Below are positions 33,951 through 43,400 of a stretch of 64,000 nucleotides of DNA, piece by piece. The stretch covers positions 10,318 to 74,317 of the forward strand of contig JAKQSI010000008.1 of the NCBI GenBank assembly GCA_029570205.1. The letters are read 5' to 3'. The translations under genes were made by a program, and so were the position numbers. The stretch is from Candidatus Omnitrophota bacterium. Lineage in GTDB: Bacteria > Hinthialibacterota > Hinthialibacteria > Hinthialibacterales > JAKPRU01. The notes under the pieces were generated by a model that did no database searches, was not told the origin of the DNA, and saw nothing but the letters and a program-made list of their open reading frames with translations. Within the stretch, counting starts at the first letter, position 1. Each line of letters begins with the position of its first letter.

Positions 33951-35771
33951 TCACAGGCCATTCCCGTCGGCGCCTAACATGGCCCCCGAAACAGAGGCCC
34001 CTGCCGGGATCGCGTAAATCTCGAAATTATCAAGATACACGTTCACGACATCACCCTGTAAATGAATAACCTGCAAAATGGGCAGGATTCCGGTGGAATC
34101 GGGTTTATACACGAATTGCAGACGGCGATACCGGTTCACACAAGACACCGTATTGGCGGGGACATAACTGATGACCGAACCGACGACATTGCTGTCCAAT
34201 GCCGCCAGGCCGATCTGCCCGCCTTCCTTATCGGCCCGGACGGTCACGCGGATCAATACGGGCAGTCCGGATGTCATCACGGGTGAACCAAGCAAAGTGA
34301 CCGCCTGCCCGGCTGTCAGCATAATATGCAGCCCCCGGCCATCTGTTGCGCCGGTAAACGTGTTATCCATCGGGATATTCCCGATAGTGTACAGCGCTGT
34401 CTGGAACTGCCCCGCGAACGGAAGCATCGGGGTCCAGCCGTCTTCCTGAACAAAGGTGCGGTCGAACCGCGACGAGAACAACAGCTGCAATTCCGCACCG
34501 GAAACCGGGGTCGACGTGGGAACGAGAGCCGAAGTGGGCGAAGCGCTCGGACCGATGATTGGGGTGCTTGTCGGTTTTACTGTCGGAGATGGGGGCACAG
34601 AGGGCAGCGGTGTCGGCGCAAGAGTGTGGGTCGGTGTAAAGGTCTTGGAGATCCCCGGTGTCGGCGTGACCAGGCTCGGAGGGGTGCTGGTCGGAGTCAG
34701 AGTGAACGTCGGAGTCGGGGTCGGGCTGGGCTGCGTTGGGGTCGGCGTTACTCGAAGACCGCCACCGTATTGATACACCTTGATTCCATCTCTTCCCATT
34801 CCTGCATAGACGTATCCATCCCGCGCAACCACATCCACCATATCGCCCTCAAAACGGTCATTGGCCGATTCTGAGGCATTGCTGGGGAAGAGCGCGTTTA
34901 GAACACTCAGTCCGCCGTTATCTCCGGGACCTCCGGCGGGATCGTAGTTCGGCGCGCTGAGAAGCGTGGCATAAACATACCGGTTCCAGATATCGATTCC
35001 CCACACCACAACCTGATCGAAACGGTTGACACTCGGATAGGTTTTGTGGCTGCAAAGAGTCAACTTATCGGGATTGGAAATGTCATAGATTCCCACACCG
35101 TCCCATTCCTCCGCCACGGCAAGTACATCGCCTTCGGCCGCCAGGTCCACGCCGTACCCGTCAAAGGTCACTTCATCCAACGCCACCGGGTTGGCCGGGG
35201 CCGAGATGTCGTATACGGCCAGTTTGAATTCCGCGCCGACATACATGCGGTCGCCCCGGATGAAGACGTCATAAGCCGGAGCGCCCACATCCTCGATAGT
35301 TCCGACCCAAGTCGGTCCCGCCGCCGCGTTCGGATCAACAATCCAGACCCCTTCATGGGATGTGGCGATTCCGACCCACTTCTCCGTTGCGTGGACTCCC
35401 TGGGCGGCCTCTCCCACATGAAGCCGCTTGAGTACAACCGGGTTGGCGGGATTGGTGACATCAACGATCCAGAAGTTCAACGGATTGGGATTCGATTGGG
35501 TTCCCTCGCCGTGCATCACGATGTAGAGACGATTCCCCACCACGCTGAGATCGTACGTCTGAACCACCGGGATCTGGCTGACCAGAGCGGGCTGTGCCGG
35601 ATTGGCGAGACTGAAAATCGAGAGCTGTGTTTCACCCCCGGCATAGAGATACCCATTGGCGACATCCACCGCCTCGGCCCCCTCGGTAAGTTGGAAAACA
35701 GGACTGAGCGCCCAGGAAGAAATCGACAGTGACGTAATCAGCACGAAGAAAATGGAACAACGAAGACACAT
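33951..35771 (-). CDS. Exported LVIVD-type beta-propeller with Pro/Thr linker
   Basis: 606 residues from the ATG at 35771, supported by AAGGAAGGA upstream and a signal peptide (MCLRCSIFFVLITSLSISSWA). Repeats of ~45 residues of the form xLxIVDVTNPANPVVL, LAVYDISAPANPVALDEV and VGIYDISNPDKL make an LVIVD propeller (about 20-330). A Pro/Thr/Ser-rich linker of PTPTP type follows (about 338-425; 34500-34755). The C-terminal ~170 residues form a beta-rich domain ending with NVYLDNFEIYAIP. Probably a surface or periplasmic binding protein. A fragment of the same C-terminal domain is found at 58339-58479. Confidence 0.82.
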   Translation of the reverse strand: MCLRCSIFFVLITSLSISSWALSPVFQLTEGAEAVDVANGYLYAGGETQLSIFSLANPAQPALVSQIPVVQTYDLSVVGNRLYIVMHGEGTQSNPNPLNFWIVDVTNPANPVVLKRLHVGEAAQGVHATEKWVGIATSHEGVWIVDPNAAAGPTWVGTIEDVGAPAYDVFIRGDRMYVGAEFKLAVYDISAPANPVALDEVTFDGYGVDLAAEGDVLAVAEEWDGVGIYDISNPDKLTLCSHKTYPSVNRFDQVVVWGIDIWNRYVYATLLSAPNYDPAGGPGDNGGLSVLNALFPSNASESANDRFEGDMVDVVARDGYVYAGMGRDGIKVYQYGGGLRVTPTPTQPSPTPTPTFTLTPTSTPPSLVTPTPGISKTFTPTHTLAPTPLPSVPPSPTVKPTSTPIIGPSASPTSALVPTSTPVSGAELQLLFSSRFDRTFVQEDGWTPMLPFAGQFQTALYTIGNIPMDNTFTGATDGRGLHIMLTAGQAVTLLGSPVMTSGLPVLIRVTVRADKEGGQIGLAALDSNVVGSVISYVPANTVSCVNRYRRLQFVYKPDSTGILPILQVIHLQGDVVNVYLDNFEIYAIPAGASVSGAMLGADGNGL

Positions 35772-36114
35772 GATCGTCCTTCCTTCAGAGAATGATGGAG
35801 ATCCGGTTGAATCCTGAGGATTAGGATACACCCGGCGCGGCAAAAGGACAAACGGAGTTGTTGTCATTCACGAGGATTCCTCACATTTGTTCGGAATGAC
35901 ATCCTTTCAGAATGCCGGCTGTTCGGAATGACGATAAACCTGTCATTTCGATCAGGCGCCGGTCTTACTTCCCCTTTTTTGACGTTTGACTCAAAATCAC
36001 CCATTGCATATCCGATTAAGTTGTCTCCCGGAAAGACGCCTCGAAAGAACGGGCGTTCTTTCGGAGTACCGGACGATTTGTATGCGGCAGGCCTCGGCAC
36101 AAGGAGGATCGAAC
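35772..36114. other. Intergenic region with dispersed repeat
   Basis: 343 bases between divergent genes. It contains GAGGATTCCTCACATTTGTT-CGGAATGAC (about 35869-35899), the reverse complement of a segment at 58609-58636. A shorter TTCGGAATGACG repeats at about 35921. A perfect AAGGAGG site precedes the GTG of pseB. No gene is seen. Confidence 0.6.
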
Positions 36115-37089
36115 GTGTCAGTTTGGGACGGCGCAACCATCTTAATCACCGGGGGAACGGGGTCATTCGGCAAACGACTGATTCAGGAGCTTCTGGCAGA
36201 GGGCAAGGTTGCGAAAATCATCGTTTTCAGCCGCGATGAACTCAAACAGATGGAGATGCGGGAGACATTCCAAGTGGATTTCTATTCGCCCCTGCGTTTC
36301 TTCCTGGGAGATGTGCGAGACCAGGACCGGCTGTACCGCGCCTTTCGGGGCGTCGATATTGTGATCCATGCGGCGGCGCTTAAACAGGTTCCCGCCTGCG
36401 AATACAATCCGTTCGAGGCGATCCTGACCAACATTATGGGCGCAAAAAATATCATCGATGCGGCCATCGACTGCGGCGTTCCGCGTGTAATGGGCGTCAG
36501 CACGGATAAGGCGGTCAATCCGGTCAACCTTTATGGCGCGACCAAACTCTGTGCGGAAAAGTTGCTGATCCACGGGAATTTCTATGCGGGGGCTGCACCC
36601 ACCCGGATTTCCTGTGTCCGATATGGGAATGTGCTGGGCAGCCGTGGCAGCGTTATCCCGCGATTCAGGCAGCAGAAAGAAGCCGGTGTTCTTCGGATTA
36701 CGGATGAGCGCATGACCCGGTTCTGGATCACACTAAGCCAGGCGGTTCGCTTTGTGATGCGATGTGTGGAAATCATGCGCGGCGAGGAGGTATTCATCCC
36801 GAAAATCCCCAGCGCCTCGCTCCTCGATCTTGCCAAGGCGATTGCCCCGGAGTGCGAGCTGGAGGTCACCGGCATCCGGCCCGGCGAAAAACTGCATGAA
36901 ATCCTGATCTCGGCGGACGAGGCCCGAAATACTGTCGAGATGAGCGACATGTATGTCGTCCGTCCGCCGCGCCGGAAAGAAATGTGGAAAGAGGGCAAAC
37001 CCCTGCCGGACGGATTCGAGTATTGCAGCAATACAAATCCCTGGCAACTTTCGCAGGAGGAGATTCTAAAGGTGCTGGATACGATTTAG
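36115..37089 (+). CDS. pseB: UDP-N-acetylglucosamine 4,6-dehydratase (inverting), PseB
   Basis: A 324-residue short-chain dehydrogenase/reductase that removes C4/C6 water with C5 inversion, the first step toward pseudaminic acid for flagellin or surface glycans. GGTGSFG (13-19) binds NADP; D131, K132 and Y140 lie in STDKAVNPVNLYGATK, where PseB enzymes place catalytic Asp-Lys-Tyr. RPGEKLHE near the C-terminus is typical. The GTG at 36115 has a perfect AAGGAGG site; the frame is open upstream without support. The remaining pse genes are not in the window. A link to the fliW-csrA flagellar genes is possible. Confidence 0.9.
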   Translation: MSVWDGATILITGGTGSFGKRLIQELLAEGKVAKIIVFSRDELKQMEMRETFQVDFYSPLRFFLGDVRDQDRLYRAFRGVDIVIHAAALKQVPACEYNPFEAILTNIMGAKNIIDAAIDCGVPRVMGVSTDKAVNPVNLYGATKLCAEKLLIHGNFYAGAAPTRISCVRYGNVLGSRGSVIPRFRQQKEAGVLRITDERMTRFWITLSQAVRFVMRCVEIMRGEEVFIPKIPSASLLDLAKAIAPECELEVTGIRPGEKLHEILISADEARNTVEMSDMYVVRPPRRKEMWKEGKPLPDGFEYCSNTNPWQLSQEEILKVLDTI

Positions 37090-37319
37090 CCCAAATTCGT
37101 CACGCTTTGGCTTGGGAGAGGAGTGCAGACACCGGATATAGGGCTTGGCAGGGTTGAGAAGGGCCAGAGATAGTGAGAAAGAGGGGGAGACGGGGAGATA
37201 TTGCGGATATGTTTCTTCAGGAAAGGTAATCTTTAAATCAGGCAAATCACAGTTCAGACAGGGCAGAGAAGGCTGACAGGCACAGAAGGCCATGGCCGGC
37301 ACGAAGGCCTGTCCTGCTG

Positions 37320-37961
37320 CTATTTGATCTTGTAAATCACGGCCATGCCGTCTTTCTTTTGATCGGTGCAACGGATAATCACCATATCGTAATCGGGATC
37401 GGTTCTCATCGCATCCAGAAAGTCTTTCATCTCGTTTGCCGATACAATGACATTGTCCGCCACAATCACCGTCCCCGCTTTCAGCATGGGTTTGAGCGCC
37501 AGGAAATACTTGTAGTAATCCGATTTTTTCGCGTCGATGAAAACGAAGTCAAATTGTCCCTCCAGGGTGGAGATCAGTTTCAATGCGTCGCCTTCCATCA
37601 CCGTGACAGTCTTTTCGAGACCGACCTTTCGGATATTCTCCCGGCACCGGCGAGCGGTGTCGGGGTCGATCTCCATAGTGAATAGATGGCCGCCGTTTCG
37701 CTCGAATGCCATCCCCATGTAAATGGCTCCATATCCCGTGAACGAGCCGATTTCGACTCCCCTCCGCGCCTGCGTGCCGGCCACCATGATCCGAAGAAAT
37801 CGGGCATCCTCTGCGGTTGTGCAGAGATCAGTCCATGGAAATTGCGCCAGGAACTCCTCACGAAACGCCTGCATTTTGGCAGGATCATTTTCCTGCGCAA
37901 AAGAACTCGGCACGGCACACACAAACAACAGCAAGACAAAGAAAAACCGGTGTCGAATCAT
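37320..37961 (-). CDS. Exported O-methyltransferase (COMT-like)
   Basis: 213 residues. A class I SAM-dependent, metal-dependent O-methyltransferase core: EIGSFTGYGAI (70-80, SAM site), the acidic EIDPD after strand 2, and metal ligands D143 (FVFIDAKKSDY), D169 and N170 (VADN). The first 22 residues (MIRHRFFFVLLLFVCAVPSSFA) form a clear signal peptide, which is odd because SAM is cytoplasmic. No lipobox is seen. No second start that would skip the signal is well placed. It is convergent with pseB. The substrate is unknown. Confidence 0.85.
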   Translation of the reverse strand: MIRHRFFFVLLLFVCAVPSSFAQENDPAKMQAFREEFLAQFPWTDLCTTAEDARFLRIMVAGTQARRGVEIGSFTGYGAIYMGMAFERNGGHLFTMEIDPDTARRCRENIRKVGLEKTVTVMEGDALKLISTLEGQFDFVFIDAKKSDYYKYFLALKPMLKAGTVIVADNVIVSANEMKDFLDAMRTDPDYDMVIIRCTDQKKDGMAVIYKIK

Positions 37962-38169
37962 GGAAATCTCTCCATAATTGGGAATAAATTGCTCGGGGGA
38001 CTATACGGCCCGGTAAGAGGAGAGGCAATGCCGGACCGAGCGGGGCGAATTGCGGATTACGGACTGAAGAGAAGAAACGGCGGATAGAAGCGTTTGACGT
38101 GTCAGGATCGAGTTGTTAAGGTACTGAAACGTTGTGAGTCGCACCATTCCACTCCCCAAGGAGACGGCA

Positions 38170-39054
38170 ATGACAATCGGACGGCGGGAGTTTCTGCAAC
38201 AAAGCGCACTGGCATCGTCGGTTCTGATGGCAGGCCATTCGGAGCTTTCGGCGTCGAAAAAGAAAGCCACACGGCTGCGCGATGTCGGTTGGGCCTGGGA
38301 AGGACAGGGACTCGATCCGCACGTCCCGCCGTCGATTTACGGCCTGGGCCAGGGCACAACCTATCTCGGCCTTCAACGCGCCAATTTCCTCTTCCATCCC
38401 ACCGATGAATATGCATTGGGGCTGCTTGCCAACCTGAAAGAGATCACCTGCGATATCACAAAATGGGAAACGTTTTGGGATAAAGACGGACATCTGAGAT
38501 TTGATTGCTTCGGCGGGGCGGAAAGGAAAATGGATGAGGCAAAGCGGATCAGCCTTCTGTCGAAAACATTCCCGAACATTACCGGCGTTTTCTTTGACGA
38601 TCTCAAGGGTCGAATGGGGCATGACAAGGTCTCGCCGGAACAGATCGCCGAGATCTTCGCCGCTGCCCACACCTGTAATCCGAATCTGAAACGCTGGGCG
38701 GTGGTGTATACCGGCGAGCTGGGCGAGGTGGCGTTGTGGAAATCCCTGGCCCCGTCAATCGATGTTGTGAACCTCTGGATTTGGCATTCGAAGGATATTG
38801 AAACGCAGGAATCCGAAGTGAACCGAGCGCGGGAGATTTTTCCCGACCATGAGTTTATCATGGGCTGTTATCTGCGGGATTATACGATGGTCGCGCCGAT
38901 TCCGGTTGAACAGGTTATGCTCCAAATGAATGGTGTCCTGAGAATGCTGGAGAAAGATCTGATACAGGGATTTTCCATTCTGGGTTCGGTTCTGATCGAC
39001 AGTCATCGTCCGCAGGCGGATGCCGTGCGGGATTTCATCGCCGCAAATTCATAA
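38170..39054 (+). CDS. Tat-exported protein of unknown function
   Basis: 294 residues from an ATG with AAGGAG six bases upstream. The N-terminus is a Tat signal (GRREFLQ then a hydrophobic Ala/Ser/Leu segment to about residue 22). The mature part shows alternating strands and helices with VFFDDLKGR, RWAVVYTGELGE, DVVNLWIWHSKD and EFIMGCYLRDYT, which suggests a TIM-barrel resembling uncharacterised sugar-active proteins; the family is not recognised. A Tat-exported Gfo/Idh/MocA protein follows 25 bases downstream, so the two are probably one operon. Confidence 0.7.
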   Translation: MTIGRREFLQQSALASSVLMAGHSELSASKKKATRLRDVGWAWEGQGLDPHVPPSIYGLGQGTTYLGLQRANFLFHPTDEYALGLLANLKEITCDITKWETFWDKDGHLRFDCFGGAERKMDEAKRISLLSKTFPNITGVFFDDLKGRMGHDKVSPEQIAEIFAAAHTCNPNLKRWAVVYTGELGEVALWKSLAPSIDVVNLWIWHSKDIETQESEVNRAREIFPDHEFIMGCYLRDYTMVAPIPVEQVMLQMNGVLRMLEKDLIQGFSILGSVLIDSHRPQADAVRDFIAANS

Positions 39055-39079
39055 GCAATCCATCTTGGAGGAATCGAAA

Positions 39080-40228
39080 ATGAGTGAAACGAACATGTCG
39101 CGCAGAGACTTTCTGCAGTCCACTGCGGTGGGGGCATCCGCGCTGGCCGTGGGATTGTCCGGAAAGGCGATTGCAGCGAACGAGAAAGTGAGCCTGGCGT
39201 GGATCGGCTGCGGAGGCCGCGGGAAGTATCTGCTTCGCCGCGCACTGGAAATTGAAGACATCCGCGTGGTCGCGGCCTGTGATCTCCGGGAAGAACGAGC
39301 CAATGAGGCGGCAGATCTGGCCAGGGAAGTCAATCAGAAAATCAACACCTATCTCGACTTTCAGAAGATGCTTGAAAAAGAGAAACCGGATGGGGTTGTG
39401 GTCGCGACGGAGGTCGGCAACCACGGCAAATGCGTGATTCCCGTGCTGGAAGCGGGCATTCACTGTTTCAGCGAGAAACCGATGGATGCGAGCATCGAGC
39501 GGGTGGATGCCGTTGTACGCGCCGCGCGCAATTCCAAAGCGGTGTATGGAATCGCCTTTCAGCGTCGGTTCGATCCGGGCTACCGTACCGTGGTTCAGGC
39601 CATTCACGACGGACGAATCGGCAAGGTGGATTTTATGCAGGGTCACTGGCATTGGACACAGTACAGCTTCATCAATCGCTGGGTGGGCGATATCGACATG
39701 TCCGGCGGTCGTCTCAATGAGCAAGCCTGCCACCATATCGACCTGATGAGCTGGGTGATGGGCAACGCGCATCCCACTCATTGCATGGCGGTGGGCGCAA
39801 TCACCCGTCAGGCGAAGAATCCGCCGGAACATCGCGCCGAAACACAAAGCGCCGTGATCTACACATTCCCAAGCGGGGCGATCTTCTCGTATACCCATTT
39901 GAATGGTATCTCCCAACCGTTCACCGGCGAAAAATCCTGGGTGATGGGGCAAAATGGAGGTATGGACCTTTGCACGGGAGAGTTTTATCCGCTCGAAGGG
40001 GATCCTGTGAAAATCGCCGACCCCAGCTGGGGAGCCAATTCCGAACGCAACGAACTGGTCGAGTTCGCCGAATGCTGCCGGACCGGAAAGCAACCGTTCA
40101 GCAATGTCGAGACAGGGCGAGTTTCCACCCTCACGACCCTGATGGCCATGAAAGCCATGTACCGGCGGAACACAAAGACGTTCGAACCGGGCCTGATTAC
40201 CTGGGAAGAAATCGGTTCGACAACCTGA
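39080..40228 (+). CDS. Tat-exported Gfo/Idh/MocA family oxidoreductase
   Basis: 382 residues with a Tat signal (SRRDFLQ, then Ala/Val/Gly-rich). The Rossmann part has AWIGCGGRGKYLL, VVAACDLREERA and the canonical SEKPMDAS; the second domain has NEQACHHIDLMSWVMG and the FSYTHLNG pattern. Related exported enzymes oxidise sugars to 3-keto forms. The start at 39080 follows GGAGG nine bases upstream. The DUF1080 protein four kilobases downstream belongs to a family associated with hydrolysis of 3-keto-glycosides, so the cluster may form one oxidation-hydrolysis route. Confidence 0.9.
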   Translation: MSETNMSRRDFLQSTAVGASALAVGLSGKAIAANEKVSLAWIGCGGRGKYLLRRALEIEDIRVVAACDLREERANEAADLAREVNQKINTYLDFQKMLEKEKPDGVVVATEVGNHGKCVIPVLEAGIHCFSEKPMDASIERVDAVVRAARNSKAVYGIAFQRRFDPGYRTVVQAIHDGRIGKVDFMQGHWHWTQYSFINRWVGDIDMSGGRLNEQACHHIDLMSWVMGNAHPTHCMAVGAITRQAKNPPEHRAETQSAVIYTFPSGAIFSYTHLNGISQPFTGEKSWVMGQNGGMDLCTGEFYPLEGDPVKIADPSWGANSERNELVEFAECCRTGKQPFSNVETGRVSTLTTLMAMKAMYRRNTKTFEPGLITWEEIGSTT

Positions 40229-40415
40229 TCCGGCGCGGCACAACAAGGACAGCGGCGGACACGAAACAGATCATACAAATGGGTTGGCTCTTTGGAATCG
40301 CCGATCCTTTTGGAACAATACTTCCTGGAATCTGATTTCAAATCCCGGTATACGGTACAAACGTGTTGTATTCTGTCTTTGTAAGATCGAGATTTTGCCC
40401 TGGAGGTTCATCAGT

Positions 40416-43400
40416 ATGACCGGGGGATGTGCTTTGGGGAGGTTCTTTTGGATTTCTCTCTCGTTGGCGGTCCTTGCGGGAGTTCCCGATATTATTCCCG
40501 CCGAAAACTGGCCGATGTGGCGCTATGATGTCGGCCATACCGGGTCATCCCCGGAGCAATTGTCCGAAAACCTCCATATACAATGGATTCTGGAGTTGCC
40601 GACTCCGATTCCCTGCTGGCCATATCCATCCCAATACAAAGTCCAGTTCGATCACACTTACGAACCGATTGTGATGGATGGACTGCTGTTTGTCCCTTCC
40701 ATGATCCGGGACTGTATGACCGCTTACGATGCGGAGACCGGCGAGGAACGCTGGCGATTCTACACCGATGGCCCGGTCCGGTTTGCCCCCGCCGGCTGGA
40801 ACGGCAATATCTATTTCGTTTCGGATGATGGTTGTCTTTATTGTCTTGATGCTGTCCACGGCTCGCTGGAATGGAAGTTTTCCGGCGGACCGTCAAATTA
40901 CAAAGTATTGGGAAACGAGCGGCTGATTTCGATGTGGCCGGCGCGTGGCGGGCCGGTAATCGCGGACGGAATAGTCTATTTTGCCGCGAGCATCTGGCCG
41001 TTTATGGGAACGTTTATCCATGCGCTGGATGCCGAAACCGGCACAGTGAAATGGACCAACAGCGGCAGCGGACCGGACTATATGCTGCAACCGCATACCA
41101 GTCCCGCGTTCGCCGGAGTCTCTCCCCAGGGAATCCTGGGACTGACAAAGGACAAGCTGTTCATCCCCGGCGGCAGGAACCGCCCGGCGGCCTACGATCG
41201 CGCCACCGGCGAATTCCTGTATCAACATGGTGATACCAAATTGGGCGGATGCGAGGTGTATCTGTCAAAAGACTGGTTCTTTAATGACGGACAGATTTAC
41301 CAAATCTCCGACGGAACCCAGATCGGACCTTCCGTGGCCACAATTTTGACGGACGAATCGATGATCGGCATGGATGAATCCGGTACCATTCATGCCTGGT
41401 CATGGGAACCGGTTTGGAAAGAATATGCCGACCGACGCGGGACACCGCAAAAACGCATGGAATTTGCTCAGCAATGGAAAGCGAAAACACCATTCAAAAA
41501 ACTGTTGATTCGCGCGGGAGATCACTTGTACTGCGGTTCTCCCGGATTGATCGCCGCCGTTCGGATACCCGAAAACCGAGGCTCCCTGAATGCTTCCATT
41601 GTCTGGCAGGCGGAGATTGAAGGAAATCCATGGTCCGCACTGGCGGCAAACGGGAAATTGTTTGTGATCACGGAGGAAGGACGGATTTACTGTTTCGGCG
41701 AGAAAGAAACCGAAACGAAAGTGCATTCCCTCCCGCAACCGGAAGAATCCTCCGGAACCGGGATATCGGCTGCGGCTCAGATCCTGGAGACCACAGAAGG
41801 ATACTGCCTCGTTCTCGGTGCGGGTACGGGCGATCTGATTAAGGATCTGGCGCGTCAGTCTGCACTCCACATCGCCGTTCTGGAACCGGATTCGCAGAAA
41901 GTCGACTCGCTGCGTCACCGATTCGACAACGAAGGGCTGTATGGACAGCGGATTGCGCTCATTCCCGGGAGTATTCTCACGGTTCCCATGTCGCCTTACT
42001 TCGCGTGCCTTGTAGTTGTTGAGGATACAAAAGCGGCAGGGGTCGACAGGGAGCATTTCATAGAGCGGGTGTTTCATGTTTTGCACCCTTATGGAGGTGT
42101 TGCCTGGCTGCCCAAGGAAAAAGGTCTGGAAAACCGTTTGCGCAAATCGGCAGACTCGCTGCCCAATGCAGAGATCGTAATACAGGATTCGCATCTCCTG
42201 TTGAAACGAAACGGAGCGTTGCCGGGCAGCGGCAGTTGGACCCACCAGTATGGGGATATGTCGAACGATGTCTGTTCCAAGGACCAATTAGTCAAGCCCC
42301 CGTTGGCGCCGCTCTGGTTCGGCGGCCCTTCGAACGTAGATGTCCTTCCCCGGCACGGTCATGGCCCGCCAGAGAAAATCCTGAACGGACGATTGTTTAT
42401 CCAGGGGATTCAAGTTCTGAGCGGACGGGATGTATACACTGGTCGCGTGCTCTGGAGAAAAGAGATCCCGAATTTGAACACGTTCGAGATGTATTACGAC
42501 AAAACTTACAATCCCGATCCGTTCGACCGGACCTACAACCAGGTTCATATCCCCGGCGCAAATGCCTACGGTTCCAATTTCGTCCTTGCTCCTGACCGGC
42601 TTTACCTGGCTATGGAGAACATCTGCATGGTCCTTGATCCGGCAACGGGGGCAACCCTGAACGAGTGGACAATTCCGCTTGAAACGGATCTCCTGGATTT
42701 CGGCACGCCGAACTGGGGGTATATCGGAGTTTACGAGGACTTGCTGATTGCAGGCGCCGCGCCGGTTTATATCACGGTTAATGGGGCAAAAGAGATTGTG
42801 AAAGTGAATCACCGTTTCGGCATCGGCAGCCGATACCTGGTGGCCATGGACCGGATCACAGGGAAACGAATCTGGCAGCGAAAAGCCCTGTACAATTTCC
42901 GGCATAACTCCATTGTGGCCGGGAACGGCAAGCTGTTTTACATCGACAATCTCTCCCCGCAGCAGATGGATGTGCTGAAACGTCGGGGACTGGAAGCGCA
43001 AACCGAACCGAAAATTTTCGCTCTCGATATTCGAACCGGAAAGGAACTGTGGAGTCGCGGGGAGGATGTGTTCGGGACATGGCTGGGGTATTCCACAGAA
43101 TACGATCTGCTGCTGGAGGCAGGGAGCCAGGCGGGAGATCGAGCCAAAGATGAAATCGGCGAAGGCATGGCCGCCCTCAACGGCTCAACGGGTGAACTTC
43201 TTTGGAGAACGAATGAAAAATACCTGGGTCCCTGCATGATTCACCACGACAGGGTGATTACACAAACCGGGGGCAGTACCCAGGAATCGGTGTATGCCGG
43301 AGCATTTTCCCTGTTGACCGGGGAGCGAATTATGACTACCCATCCGCTGACCGGTGAAAAGATTCCCTGGAGCTGGGTTCGGTTTAAAGGCTGCAACACG

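Noticed and set aside
39035-40246. 403-codon minus-strand frame
   Set aside because: Antisense shadow of the Gfo/Idh gene; no start signals or motifs.
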